Shown: positions 36,178 through 45,442, numbered from the stretch's first letter. The stretch is DNA of 64,000 nucleotides from Fodinibius sp034521915 (GCF_034521915.1 NZ_JAXHLU010000016.1:180701-244700); one strand, 5' to 3'. Made by a program: numbers and translations. The notes: a model not told the origin generated them from the letters alone.

Positions 36178-36666
36178 AAAGTTATTCGTTTATTAAATTT
36201 GAAGTCGAACCATTATATAAATATTGGCGTGCAAAAAAGTATCACAGATTTATAACATTTTATTGTAGAATCTATCACACTGAGAAGGTAATAACGGAAA
36301 AAGCAGCGGAATAGGATTGGGACTAATATTTGCAGAGCTAAGATTAACTTATATAGGTCGATATACGTTCCATTCGATCGGTATCCACAAGTTAAGTGGG
36401 TATTTATCAGTTTGTTAGGCTTTCAACAAAAAGTAGAGAATGGATTAATAAGGTTAATCATGCCGCTAAGTTGAGTTTTAGTGGATCTTTGGGAAGAAAT
36501 CGTTAAAGTGGGAAGGGCTTATTTTATTCCCTCGTGCTGCTTCGGCGGGATTTCCCTCGACTCTCCGTTGAAATTTTTCTATTTGTATACTCTCCTTATC
36601 TTTTAGTATATACTTATTTCAACCATGTACTTAAAGCAAAACAAAAATAAATAAACAAACGTAACT
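36178..36666. other. AT-rich intergenic region
   Basis: In these 489 bases between divergent genes I see no ORF with coding character, no RNA gene and no strong repeat. Promoters of msrB and the histone-like gene should be here. Confidence 0.45.
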
Positions 36667-36858
36667 ATGGATGAAAGCACAGTTAGTCTCTTCAATCAAA
36701 TGAAAGAAGAGTGGGAAAAGTTAGAAGAAAACCACGAAGACTTCGATCAAAAGGATAATAAAGCTGCTGGTCGCAGAGCCAGAAAAGCTGCCAATAACTT
36801 GAAGAAGTTGTTGACTCCCTACAAGAAAGCTTCTGTAGACGAAGCCAAAGAAATGTAG
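36667..36858 (+). CDS. Histone H1-like (Hc1-type) DNA-binding protein
   Basis: The 63-residue protein has an acidic first half and a Lys/Arg/Ala-rich second half (DNKAAGRRARKAANNLKKLL, then YKKASVDEAKEM), matching the short Hc1-like histone H1 proteins of Bacteroidota relatives. It probably binds DNA nonspecifically in the nucleoid. It has its own terminator and stands alone. Confidence 0.8.
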   Translation: MDESTVSLFNQMKEEWEKLEENHEDFDQKDNKAAGRRARKAANNLKKLLTPYKKASVDEAKEM

Positions 36859-36885
36859 GAAAAAGATCGAGTAAGTGTTAGATAA

Positions 36886-36912
36886 GGGTACGGATTATTC
36901 CGTACCCTTTTT
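36886..36912 (+). terminator. Terminator of the H1-like gene
   Basis: GGGTACGG-ATTATT-CCGTACCC followed by TTTTT, 28 bases after the stop codon. Confidence 0.9.
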
Positions 36913-37211
36913 CTATATACTCCCGTTCCTAAAATGATTTTATTTTGTGAATACTCAATAGGCTCTGCATTATTCCCCTGCTGAGATAGCAGAGTGTTGG
37001 GAGGTGGTAACAAATAGGATGTCGTTAGGTGGCTTTGTCAAATCTTATCGTTTAAAATATCGGAGCTGCTAAAAATTGTTATCCCATTTAATGCTGATGT
37101 TGTTAACGTAACAACTTATCAGCCAGTGATTTAACGGAAAAGCAACTACGGTTTTACCCGATTCAGCTTTAATTGAATTATATTAGTGCTTCTAAAAACA
37201 ATTTTAAAGTC

Positions 37212-37242
37212 AAATGCCCCCTCCTTAAATCAGGGGGCATTT
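37212..37242 (-). terminator. Terminator of ferritin
   Basis: AAATGCCCCCT and AGGGGGCATTT make a perfect 11-bp stem with a 9-base loop, 35 bases after the ferritin stop on the minus strand. The T tail is short. Confidence 0.75.
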
Positions 37243-37276
37243 ACAACCAACTCAATTAATAATAGGGTAGTTATAT

Positions 37277-37801
37277 TTAGTTTTCGCTTTGCTCTGGTTC
37301 TTTTCCATTCTGGCCTTGTCTTTCTCCCATCTCGCGATCCAGTAAGTACATTCCAGAACCGTCTTCTCCAACTAATTTTAGTTTATCAATAATATCTTGC
37401 ACCATCTCTTCTTCCTCTACCTGTTCATCAATAAACCAAAGTAATAAACTTTCGAGCGGATAATCGTCTTCCTCTCTGGCAAGCTTATACATCTTGTGGA
37501 TACGTTTCGTAATATGCTGCTCCTGTTCAAGAGCCAATTCGAACGCTTTCCGCGGAGAATCAAATTGCGCTTTTGGTTTTTCAATATCTTGTAATATTGG
37601 ACGCCCCTCTCTTTGAATTAGGTGATTATAGAACTTCATGGCATGTTCTATTTCCTCTTGCCACTGGGCTTTCAACCAGCTTGCAAAGCCACTAAGGTTT
37701 TTCTCTTCAAACCACGCCGACATTGCCAGATAAGCATACGCCGACTGAAACTCTTCTTGAATCTGATTGTTTATTTCTTCTTCTATATTTGGCTTAATCA
37801 T
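37277..37801 (-). CDS. ftnA: Bacterial non-heme ferritin
   Basis: The 174-residue four-helix protein has the ferritin metal-site pattern: EEEINNQIQEEFQSAYAYLAM, WQEEIEHAMKFYNHLIQRE and LLLWFIDEQVEEEEMVQ. It lacks a heme-binding Met characteristic of bacterioferritin in the expected place. It stores iron in the cytoplasm; together with Dps it covers iron and peroxide management. The tail (after MYLLDREMG) is polar and extended. Confidence 0.93.
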   Translation of the reverse strand: MIKPNIEEEINNQIQEEFQSAYAYLAMSAWFEEKNLSGFASWLKAQWQEEIEHAMKFYNHLIQREGRPILQDIEKPKAQFDSPRKAFELALEQEQHITKRIHKMYKLAREEDDYPLESLLLWFIDEQVEEEEMVQDIIDKLKLVGEDGSGMYLLDREMGERQGQNGKEPEQSEN

Positions 37802-38127
37802 AGTATCAAGTATTTAATTTCAATTATTGGCTGATTTTTTTATCCATTACCAACATACCATTATGCTACTAAATTGTCCCATATATACTTATTATTAAAT
37901 ACATTGTGCAACTCTATTGAAAAGGGCATGTTTAATCTCAGGCATTTTTAATGCCTAGTTCTACTTCCAGTTCAGCCACCTAATCCACCTTTAGACAACT
38001 CTTCTTGGTTTGATCGTTATTTCGAATTGAATCCTTGCAGTTCATCCTTTCTATTTCAAAATTGGTTTCGGGCTAATTTTTGTGGTAACAGGTGACCACA
38101 GTAAACCGAAATCTAAATTTTACGACA
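37802..38127. other. Intergenic region
   Basis: These 326 bases hold the ferritin promoter region and the leader of the DUF6429 gene. I see no gene or clear repeat. Confidence 0.4.
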
Positions 38128-38361
38128 ATGGAATACGATAAAGACAAAGTTGACGAGGTGGTACTGGCGCTTCTGTGGCTTACCATGTTTGAAGACAAAT
38201 TTGGCACCCGAGCTTGGAAAGGGCACAGCTGGGAGCATCTGGATCGACTATATGAAAAGGGCTTTATTGACAATCCTAAATCGAAGGCCAAGTCTGTGGT
38301 GATCACCGAAGAAGGTGAAAAGAAATCGCAAGAGTTATTTGAAAAATATTTTGCCCTTTAG
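38128..38361 (+). CDS. DUF6429-like small protein
   Basis: The 77-residue protein (start ATG at 38128, MEYDKDKVDEVVLALLWL) matches the DUF6429 pattern: TRAWKGHSWEHLDRLYEKGF, then KSKAKSVVITEEGE. It looks like a small winged-helix fold of unknown function. Such genes often sit in mobile or accessory regions. Confidence 0.7.
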   Translation: MEYDKDKVDEVVLALLWLTMFEDKFGTRAWKGHSWEHLDRLYEKGFIDNPKSKAKSVVITEEGEKKSQELFEKYFAL

Positions 38362-38394
38362 TATCCAATACGTGGATAGACAATTTATGGGCAA

Positions 38395-38550
38395 ATGCCA
38401 GCTTCATTGAGTATTGGTCTTAGTTTTTCAGGAGAACCCAAAATTCAGCGGATATACCAAGCCATGGATTATCTGAATAATCGCTTTTGGTTAAATACCA
38501 TTGACCATGGTATGGTTCAATTTAAAGTGAAGAGTCTTAAAAAAATGTGA
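38395..38550 (+). CDS. Possible 51-residue protein
   Basis: A short ORF beginning MPASLSIGLSFSG and ending FKVKSLKKM fills the gap after DUF6429. No recognised family or clear ribosome site, so it may be a remnant of a longer gene. Confidence 0.25.
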   Translation: MPASLSIGLSFSGEPKIQRIYQAMDYLNNRFWLNTIDHGMVQFKVKSLKKM

Positions 38551-38576
38551 CTTTAGAGGGATAAAGTGATATTGGT

Positions 38577-38628
38577 ATTAATCTTTCGGGTTTTAATATG
38601 TATTAATATTAAACTATCGGGTTTTAAT
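38577..38628. promoter_or_regulatory. Two tandem copies of a TTAA..TCGGG..TTTAAT motif downstream of fic
   Basis: TTAATCTTTCGGGTTTTAAT (about 38578-38597) and TTAAACTATCGGGTTTTAAT (38609-38628) are near-identical, 31 bases apart. A third copy lies right before the fic start at 40059-40079. The outer TTAAA/TTTAA bases are palindromic, as in operators. Confidence 0.55.
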
Positions 38629-38642
38629 AATTAATTTCTGTC

Positions 38643-39908
38643 TTAAAAAGGCAGGCGTAACCGAATACCTTCCTGATCAGCTTCGGTTGGATCCATAAAG
38701 GCATTGGTGGCTTCCATCTGAGCTCGGGCCTCATCGTACTTATCCCAACTGATAGCCTGCACATACTTTTGACCAAAATCCAAGGTACGAATCAGGGGAT
38801 CGGATTGATGATTATGAGTTAATGCTTTTAATGCAGCCAGATAATTATTGCGGTACACCGTAGGGATGATAATTTTTTGTTGATCGGCGGCCACAAGTTC
38901 GGCATTCATCATGATGCGAGCTATACGACCATTGCCGTCCGTGAACGGATGCACTTCACTAACCAGGAACATCATAAATACCGCTTTCTGGAACGGATAT
39001 TCCAAGCCACGGTAAATTTCGAATCCGCGTTCCAGGGTAGCCATGACTAGATCGGGTTGTACAAACTGGGTGCTACCTGCCACATTTATCTTGGACTTAA
39101 ATTCACCCGGTTTTTTGTCTTTCCGTAGAGCCATTACGGTAGAATGTCGATTCTTTAACGAGGTAATAAAACCCTCGAAGTCTTCGGTTGTTTTGGCCAT
39201 TTCTGAGTAGTTGGAAACGATCCGAAAGGTCCCCATCACATCATGGGCGTCTTCGGGACGTTCAGCTGGTATCGCATTGTTAAAAACAATATCTGCAGCC
39301 TCATCTACTTCAAATTCCGTTCCCTCGATAAAATTGGAAAAATAGGCCTCAAAGAAGGAAAGATTTACTCGTTCGTCCTGAGAAAGGTTGGTCGCAGAGC
39401 GAGTGTGGGGAGCAAAATCCGACAGGTCTTCAAAAAGTTTGAGGAATAGATCTACGCGATCGGGATCATACGGTTTTTGAGATTTCTGGGCTTTACCGAC
39501 ATCTGATTTAATGGTGGAATCGCGTGTGCCCTGTAGGCTGCCAATGAGATCGTCCAGCTTTTCATATTCTTCTTGCATATCCAGTTGCCCGGCTATTTCC
39601 CGGGCTCGATCGCGAATACTGTTGACATGGTCGGCCCCGCGAACCCGGAAAAGTTTGTCTAGGCGTTCTTCCATCTCTTCTTGCCGAAGAGTCCTTGGAA
39701 TGGAACCTTTACGAGCTCGGGAAGGACGCATGTTTTCAAGGTAGGCTCTGGGTTCCGAGCTAATATGGAGGCTATTAATAAAAGGTCGGTCACTTTCCAG
39801 TGGCTCATGTCCTTTTCGCGGGTTGAAAATTACCCCAGGAATTTCTGTTATACGCTTTTTGGATGAAATGATAAATACCGATCCATCCTCTGCCGGTTTG
39901 TTTTCCAA
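38643..39908 (-). CDS. Fic-family protein with AbiEi-like N-terminus, 5' end damaged
   Basis: The 421 residues visible from a TTG contain the Fic motif HPFTDGNGRIAR, which transfers AMP or a related group. A Fic N domain with FIEGTEFEVDEA lies upstream. The frame stays open to about 40035 on the minus strand and encodes LKKLGSRLYTKNLTDDPEI, the wHTH/AbiEi-type lead of this subfamily, but it meets a TAG without a start. Adding one A to the AAAAAA run near 40031 would join it to a TTG at 40054 (LPQKGSLKK). The true gene is thus probably 38643-40054 with a frame break. Confidence 0.85.
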   Translation of the reverse strand: MENKPAEDGSVFIISSKKRITEIPGVIFNPRKGHEPLESDRPFINSLHISSEPRAYLENMRPSRARKGSIPRTLRQEEMEERLDKLFRVRGADHVNSIRDRAREIAGQLDMQEEYEKLDDLIGSLQGTRDSTIKSDVGKAQKSQKPYDPDRVDLFLKLFEDLSDFAPHTRSATNLSQDERVNLSFFEAYFSNFIEGTEFEVDEAADIVFNNAIPAERPEDAHDVMGTFRIVSNYSEMAKTTEDFEGFITSLKNRHSTVMALRKDKKPGEFKSKINVAGSTQFVQPDLVMATLERGFEIYRGLEYPFQKAVFMMFLVSEVHPFTDGNGRIARIMMNAELVAADQQKIIIPTVYRNNYLAALKALTHNHQSDPLIRTLDFGQKYVQAISWDKYDEARAQMEATNAFMDPTEADQEGIRLRLPF

Positions 39909-40058
39909 TGCCGTCCGGTCGGCAATGAGCGCATCGGAATAGTATTCGGATAGCAGGTCAACCCAATGCCGTTTGACAATAATTTCGGGATCATCAGTCA
40001 GGTTCTTTGTGTATAGGCGGGACCCAAGTTTTTTAAGCTACCTTTTTGAGGCAATGTA

Positions 40059-40079
40059 TTAAACTTTCGGGATTTAGTA
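40059..40079. promoter_or_regulatory. Third copy of the fic-associated motif, at the fic start
   Basis: TTAAACTTTCGGGATTTAGT matches the two copies downstream of fic. On the minus strand it lies just before the inferred TTG start at 40054, in promoter or operator position. The Fic N-terminal winged helix is a plausible binder. Confidence 0.5.
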
Positions 40080-40401
40080 TGGGTAGGGGGTAGGATAGAG
40101 TTGTAAACTTACGCAGCTAAAAATGTATAAACAGATGGGCTAAAGTTAAACTTTAATTTAAAAAGGAATCTATGAAATACGAGTGTTTAAAAGCTTCGGT
40201 AAAATTCAACAATATGGTTGGGGTCAAATGGATAGTAATATGCCAATGATCTTAGCACAAATTAAGCCCCGTTAGTCAGCTAAAAATAAGAGGGGTACGC
40301 CTCTAAAACTGATACCAGAGTAAGTATTAGTCTTAAGAGAGTAGAAATATTTGTAAACAGAAAAGCCCGTAACTCTTTGTGAGTCAAGTGCTTGGTAGGT
40401 A

Positions 40402-40443
40402 GTACGCCTGAGAGGATTCGAACCCCTAACCTCCTGATCCGTA
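40402..40443 (-). other. 3' fragment of tRNA-Arg(ACG), probable attachment site
   Basis: Read on the minus strand, these bases give the anticodon loop from TACGGA, the anticodon-stem strand TCAGG, the variable loop, the T arm GGGG-TTCGAAT-CCTC and the acceptor strand GGCGTAC. The 5' half is absent: the sequence to the right is unrelated. This is the scar left when a tyrosine integrase uses a tRNA gene. The integrase gene begins 196 bases to the right. The rest of the gap (40080-40638) shows no gene. Confidence 0.75.
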
Positions 40444-40638
40444 ATTAGTCACTTATAAAAAATTAACAAAATGCGGATGTATAAAATGCTGTTATTACAT
40501 TATAAAGGGCGATTTTTTGTTTATTCAGTTTTTCCTACCTTGTGAAATATCCTCTGAAAGCCGTTTTGACTTGCCCAGAGAGTTCCCAGAGATAATACAC
40601 CTGAGTTCTGCTCAGGTGGTCGAACCAAACAGACAACA

Positions 40639-41850
40639 ATGCCAAAAAAGAAACTGACTAAGCGATTTATTGACAGTATTGGGAAACCTAATAAGCCCAA
40701 ATCATATAGTGATAAAGGGGAGAAGGGTCTAATCCTTCGAGTCACTAAGACAGGGACTAAAACTTTTTCCTATCGGTATTATCAGGATGGTAATCAAAAA
40801 AGATATACTATAGGGCGGTACCCTTCTGTTTCTTTGGAAGATGCAAGAGAACAAGTCCAGCGTATGAAGGTCAACCTGTTGGATGGTGATGATCCTCAAG
40901 CAGATCGAAAAGAGAAACGTGATTCTGCCAAGTTTAGAGAGCTAGCTGATGATTTTAAAACCAAGCATCTAAGAATGCTTCGGGAGTCAACAAGAGTTGA
41001 ATACGAGAGAATTATTGATGTAGAGTTAGTCCCAGAGTTAGGCTCCTATAGCGTGGATCAAATCGGTAAGACTCACATCCTTAGAGTTCTAGATGATAAG
41101 GCTTACAATGACAATTCTCCTACAATGGCTAACTACATCAGAAGAGTCCTCAGTAGTATCTATGCTTTTGGCGTGAAAAATGATTATGTGGACAGCAATC
41201 CAGTGGAGAAGAGCAGCCCTTATAAGACTGTTTCTAAGCAGCCAAACACCTTCTATAGTGAGGAAGATATTAAGGAGCTTTGGAAATTCTTTGGTGAGCA
41301 GAATCAGCCAATGGGAGAGCTGCTGAAAATGTTGCTACTTACAGGGCAGCGAAAAACTGAGACGGCTAACATGAGATGGACAGATATCAAGCGTGATGTC
41401 TGGACAATCCCTGGAGAGCTTGCTAAAAATGGTGAGCCACATGAAGTCCCTCTTGGAAAGATTGCTCAGGGTATTATTGAGGATCTTAAACCTTACAGTG
41501 GTGACAGTGATTATGTTTTTCTTTCCCCACGCAATGATAGCGCTCCTTTAAAGTCCACGAAAAACGCTGCCATACGAGCTAGAAAACAGACAGAAGTTTC
41601 TGATTTTAAGGTTCATAATCTTCGTAGAACTGTAGCTACTCACATGGCTAAGATGGGGATTGATAGGAATACAGTAGGGAGGGTTTTAAACCATAAACAG
41701 TCTAGCGGTGATGATCTTATCACTGCTCTTTATGATAGGCACTCCTACCTGGAGCAGAAAGAAAAAGCTCTGCAGAAATGGGAGGTCAAGCTTTACAAAA
41801 TAATGGGAGCTAGCAGTGCTCAGCTAATGATGTTAGGGTATGATGGGTGA
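40639..41850 (+). CDS. int: P4-type tyrosine recombinase/integrase (DUF4102 arm domain)
   Basis: The 403-residue protein has the N-terminal arm-binding domain (DKGEKGLILRVTKTGTKTF, YTIGRYPSVSLEDAR), a SAM-like core-binding domain, and the catalytic domain. Arg238 lies in LLTGQRKTETANM, a Lys in KNGEPHEVPL, His326 and Arg329 in VHNLRRTVATHM, and the nucleophile is Tyr365 or Tyr370 in YDRHSYLEQK. It inserts DNA into tRNA genes, consistent with the tRNA-Arg scar next to it. Confidence 0.96.
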   Translation: MPKKKLTKRFIDSIGKPNKPKSYSDKGEKGLILRVTKTGTKTFSYRYYQDGNQKRYTIGRYPSVSLEDAREQVQRMKVNLLDGDDPQADRKEKRDSAKFRELADDFKTKHLRMLRESTRVEYERIIDVELVPELGSYSVDQIGKTHILRVLDDKAYNDNSPTMANYIRRVLSSIYAFGVKNDYVDSNPVEKSSPYKTVSKQPNTFYSEEDIKELWKFFGEQNQPMGELLKMLLLTGQRKTETANMRWTDIKRDVWTIPGELAKNGEPHEVPLGKIAQGIIEDLKPYSGDSDYVFLSPRNDSAPLKSTKNAAIRARKQTEVSDFKVHNLRRTVATHMAKMGIDRNTVGRVLNHKQSSGDDLITALYDRHSYLEQKEKALQKWEVKLYKIMGASSAQLMMLGYDG

Positions 41851-41874
41851 TTAGGTCTGTGTTTGATCACGCTA

Positions 41875-41908
41875 AGGGCAGGGGCCAATTAGGTCTCTGC
41901 CCTTTTTC
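41875..41908. terminator. Terminator after the integrase
   Basis: AGGGCAG pairs with CTGCCCT and is followed by TTTTT. It lies between the convergent integrase and the gene at 41908. Confidence 0.8.
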
Positions 41909-42291
41909 TATTCTGACTCATCACTCCATTTACGTGGTGTATAATCAATGCTTGTCTTTCTGTTAGGATGTTCTTCAAGATCAATAGGTGAGAAATCAAA
42001 CATATGCTCCTGGTTGGGATTTAGGTCAATCTCATTTTGTTTACCACTGGTAGTATAGGCAATAATTTCAGTGATGCGTTTTAAGTAGTTTGAGGTTTTC
42101 CAATTTTTCCTCTTGGCTCTCTCAGCAACCAACTTCAAGTGATGGGTTAGTTTGTTATAGTCAACGCTCTTACGTGGCTTATTTTTCTTTACGTAAACCC
42201 TGAGTTGTTGATGAAAAGAGTCCAAGAAATCAGCCCGCTTCTTACAATCCAAGTAGATCTTTTTTATGTCTTTTCTTTGTTGCTCATACAT
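41908..42291 (-). CDS. Basic protein of unknown family
   Basis: The 127-residue product is Lys/Arg-rich in its first 90 residues (LRVYVKKNKPRKSVDY, LVAERAKRKNWKTSNYLKR) and polar at the end. I recognise no family. It may bind nucleic acid. It is convergent with the integrase. The following gap (42292-42631) has no supported gene. Confidence 0.55.
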   Translation of the reverse strand: MYEQQRKDIKKIYLDCKKRADFLDSFHQQLRVYVKKNKPRKSVDYNKLTHHLKLVAERAKRKNWKTSNYLKRITEIIAYTTSGKQNEIDLNPNQEHMFDFSPIDLEEHPNRKTSIDYTPRKWSDESE

Positions 42292-42631
42292 GGTATTAGC
42301 ATAGTAGGAAAAATAGGAGAGAGAAGCTATTTAGTAGTCTCTAAAATAGCTGGCCTCATATTTATTTTGTCCACATTTACAATACTTCCCTCAGTAAAAA
42401 GCCTTCCTATATATACCAATATGACTAATCTTTACTTCAACATATCGGATTGATTACGGTTGCAGCATAATGGCAGCTAAGTACAGATGGATTTGCCTAG
42501 AAAAGCTATTCTCGACTACGTTCATGATTTGTGAGCCATGAACGTATAAGGGCTTCAAGCCAAGGATCAGACAATGGATAATCCTTTTCAATAGTGGTAT
42601 GTTCCTAGCATAACTAAAAAACATATAAAGT

Positions 42632-43618
42632 ATGATCCATTATTTTCGAGGGCAGTATATTTCATTTGAAGAGGGGAAGAGAATTTACGATTCCCAACCA
42701 AGCTTAAGAGAATTTTCTTTTGTTGAAGAATTAACGTTTGAAGATTGGAAGGAGAAAAATATTCCGCCCCCTCCCGCTTTTTATTGGAAGAAAATTCGAA
42801 ATTATTTTGTTGTCGGTTTGGAGTGGTATGAGTATTGGGCGGGAATATTTTTTGACACTTCCTACGACCCGCCATTAATGAGTAAGGAAGAGTACAAAAA
42901 AGTAAAGGAGGCAAAAGAAAGGGTTTACCGATTAGGTATAGAGATGATGGTAGACTCAAAGATTCTAAAAATGAAAGAAGAGATGGAAGGGCTCCCGATT
43001 GAAGAAAAAGAAGTATTTTTGGAGCTTGAAATAAGTTCAATTAATGAAAGCTTCCCTAAGGAACTTCTTAGAAAGGTATATAAAGGAGATTTATCCATTA
43101 GGGAAGTTACTCCATCCGATTATAGAATAGTCCATAATTTTTATGAAAGATTTGAAAAGGGAAAAGATATTTTAATTAGTGAAATCACTTATCCCGATAC
43201 AGGAAAAACTGAGTCAAGAGATTTAATATATTTTGATGACCTCTTTGCAGCTCACGTAGGTTATGGTTACCTGAAGAAATTAAAGAAACTTAAAAAAGAG
43301 ATTGAGACCCATAGTGAAAAAGTATCGAATGAGGCTAAAAATTCTGAACTTTCTGAGGAAGAGCGTTATAAAATAATCTTGAATGCTCCAGAAGGAATAA
43401 AAGCTGGAAAAATGGCTTTTATGCATTACTTAAAAAGAAACAATGAGAAAGTGAGAACTTGGGGGGATGCACTAAATATTGCAAACGAATTTTATTTGAA
43501 ATACAAAGGTAAAAAGTTGTACAAAAGTGAGAATAGTTTTTTTGTAAGCCATTCAACCTTCCAAAAAACTGAAGACGGGCAACATAAGCTTAATAAAATA
43601 CTTAACCGAGTTAAGTAG
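42632..43618 (+). CDS. Protein of unknown family, 328 residues
   Basis: The ORF is AT-rich with coding character and starts MIHYFRGQYISFEEG. It has an aromatic segment (NYFVVGLEWYEYWAGIFF), a Lys/Glu-rich helical centre and ends in VSHSTFQKTEDGQHKL. No domain is recognised. Base composition differs from the core genes, consistent with an acquired element. Confidence 0.6.
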   Translation: MIHYFRGQYISFEEGKRIYDSQPSLREFSFVEELTFEDWKEKNIPPPPAFYWKKIRNYFVVGLEWYEYWAGIFFDTSYDPPLMSKEEYKKVKEAKERVYRLGIEMMVDSKILKMKEEMEGLPIEEKEVFLELEISSINESFPKELLRKVYKGDLSIREVTPSDYRIVHNFYERFEKGKDILISEITYPDTGKTESRDLIYFDDLFAAHVGYGYLKKLKKLKKEIETHSEKVSNEAKNSELSEEERYKIILNAPEGIKAGKMAFMHYLKRNNEKVRTWGDALNIANEFYLKYKGKKLYKSENSFFVSHSTFQKTEDGQHKLNKILNRVK

Positions 43619-43682
43619 AAGCTTAAGCCATTCTACAAACATATTACGGGTGCATTAAAACGATAAACAAACCGCATCCGTA

Positions 43683-43957
43683 ATGAAAAAATCAATTATT
43701 CGTACCAACCCGACAAGAATTCAAGAAGATTCTATCAGAGACGGTAGGATTCATTCTTGACAAATGCATCCCTAAGATAATCCGGCGGACAAACCGCAAG
43801 GAATATTTCCTAGCAGCCCAGTTAGCGGGCTGCCCCCATCACATATTACAAATTCTTCGATCCGACTTTCTACTCCCAGGAAGGCCGAAAGGTTTTCTAT
43901 CGGACCGAGGACGTCGAAAAATTTATGGAAGAGAGACGTATCTCCTCTCATAAATAG
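43683..43957 (+). pseudogene. HTH_17/AlpA-like excisionase gene with two +1 frame breaks
   Basis: Skipping one A in the AAAAAA run at 43686 turns the short ATG frame into LFVPTRQEFKKILSETV, continuing through RRTNRKEYFLAAQLAGC, the start of a helix-turn-helix. Skipping one more base near 43846 continues into YKFFDPTFYSQEGRKVFYRT and EDVEKFMEERRISSHK, the end of HTH_17 proteins. Rebuilt length is about 90 residues. Such proteins direct excision or regulate element genes; position next to integrase fits. Confidence 0.6.
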
Positions 43958-44000
43958 CCCTCTCATCATATCAATAACAAATCACAAAACAATATTAATT

Positions 44001-44411
44001 ATGAATGACAATACTAGTACATCAAAAAACTCTATTGAACAACAGATAAACATGCTATCCCACTGGCAAATTCGGCTCTGTGAGTCTTTGGACCAGGTGA
44101 AAGGAAAAGAGCTCAAGCAGGTGCTTCGATTCGCTAGATGGTACATAAGAGAAAGACTTATGGAGCTAATAGAAAAAGCAAATTGTGAGATGAAAAAAGC
44201 TACAAGTGATGAATTCTACACAGCCTTGTATGTCACTTATGAAAGTGAAATCAATGAATGCCAACAGGCTCTTGACGGCAACGAAAAGGTCTGGGACGCA
44301 ACGGGAGAATTGTTGCCTAAAGAGCAGCTGGAGGGACGTATAGAAGCCTTCGAGCCTTTAATGCAAGAATGTGCCATGCAACTGTGTGAACAGTGCCAAG
44401 AGCACAAATAA
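44001..44411 (+). CDS. Helical protein of unknown family
   Basis: The 136-residue product is predicted mostly helical (WYIRERLMELIEKANCEMKK) and ends with a Cys-rich tail (QECAMQLCEQCQEHK). No family recognised. It leads the next gene by 67 bases, so they may be co-transcribed. Confidence 0.55.
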   Translation: MNDNTSTSKNSIEQQINMLSHWQIRLCESLDQVKGKELKQVLRFARWYIRERLMELIEKANCEMKKATSDEFYTALYVTYESEINECQQALDGNEKVWDATGELLPKEQLEGRIEAFEPLMQECAMQLCEQCQEHK

Positions 44412-44478
44412 TTAAAACGGAGGGGGCTTAATTTTCCCTTCCTCCTTAAACAAACATTCAAAAAATAATATCAATATT

Positions 44479-45357
44479 ATGAAGAAATCTAATCTTACAG
44501 AAGAGTGGGAAATATATTTCGACGAACTGGGAATCTCATTCTTATCTGAGGAAGAGGTAACTATTGCCAATGGTGAAACTTATAGGCCAACATTCTATTT
44601 GCCTGAATACCAATGCTTTGCTCAGGTAAATGATGGACCTTTTGATAAGTCTGACTTTGAGAATATCCGACACCTAGTAAAAGATACCAACATACCTTTA
44701 GTACTCTTAAATAAGGACCCAAAGCTTAGCAGCTACCAAATGATAGTTGCAGACGAAAACGGCCCAAATGGGATTCGCTTCGAGGACATAAACCTTTGCA
44801 ACCACCCACATCGTCCCGAAAAAGATGAATTCGTCAAGAATGTTTTCTTAGAAAACGAGGAAATGTTTAAAGAGGTTGGTCTAAATAGTGTTATTTCGGC
44901 GGTTAAAAAGGCAAAGGGAACATCGGAAGAAAGTAGTCCTCTCGAAAAGCAATGGATGATATATTTTGATGAGCTCAACATAGATAATCAGCCTAGAAAA
45001 CGGGTAAATCTTAAGGATGGTACACAGCATACCTTTTCATTCTATTTGCCCGAACTTGAGTGTTTGGTTGAGGTAGTTGGACCGCCAATAACAAACTCCC
45101 ATTATAATAAACTTTTGCAAGCTGTTGTTGAGACAGAGACGCCGGTTGTATTCATCGAAGGCTCTCCAAATTTCAGGTTTTATGAAATGATAATCCCACA
45201 GGGAGGAGAGGATTATGATGTAAAAGCAATAAATATAATACAAGAGGGCAAGAAGTTTGTTGAACTTGAAGTGCCGATGGATACCAAAGGCGAATTTAAA
45301 AGCGAAGGATTCTCGGAAGCAATAACAGCGATAGAAAAAAGCCAATATTTAACATAG
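44479..45357 (+). CDS. Tandemly duplicated nuclease-like domain protein, active site apparently lost
   Basis: Two similar units lie at about residues 8-140 and 153-290. Each has the pattern W-x2-YFDEL-x-I, then F-Y-LPE-x2-C, a beta strand, and a helix followed by P-L/V-V-x-L/I. In phage and element PD-(D/E)XK-like proteins the matching strand reads PDFWLPE and is followed by an E-x-K strand. Here the first unit has TFYLPEYQCFAQV and the second SFYLPELECLVEVV, so the Asp and the E-x-K are missing. It is probably a binding protein derived from a nuclease. Confidence 0.5.
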   Translation: MKKSNLTEEWEIYFDELGISFLSEEEVTIANGETYRPTFYLPEYQCFAQVNDGPFDKSDFENIRHLVKDTNIPLVLLNKDPKLSSYQMIVADENGPNGIRFEDINLCNHPHRPEKDEFVKNVFLENEEMFKEVGLNSVISAVKKAKGTSEESSPLEKQWMIYFDELNIDNQPRKRVNLKDGTQHTFSFYLPELECLVEVVGPPITNSHYNKLLQAVVETETPVVFIEGSPNFRFYEMIIPQGGEDYDVKAINIIQEGKKFVELEVPMDTKGEFKSEGFSEAITAIEKSQYLT

Positions 45358-45392
45358 AGAGTCCACCAGTTAATACGCACACTGGATAGTAT

Positions 45393-45442
45393 ACCAGCGG
45401 GATTCAAAATAAGTATCCACTAAGTACCTGAATTCCGCTGGT
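45393..45442 (+). terminator. Hairpin after the duplicated-domain gene
   Basis: ACCAGCGG-GATTC pairs with GAATT-CCGCTGGT around a 24-base loop. No T run follows. Confidence 0.35.

Noticed and set aside
40402..40443. Functional tRNA-Arg gene
   Set aside because: Only the part from the anticodon loop to the acceptor 3' strand is present; the D arm and 5' acceptor strand are missing.
40639..41850. The tyrosine recombinase as the integron integrase
   Set aside because: It has a DUF4102 arm domain and the P4-type catalytic layout, lies 15 kb from the first attC-like site and next to a tRNA scar. It lacks the extra helix typical of IntI as far as can be read.
42205..42453. ORF of 82 codons on the plus strand with hydrophobic content
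   Set aside because: It overlaps the better-supported minus-strand gene at 41908-42291 and has no ribosome site; hydrophobicity comes from AT-rich sequence.
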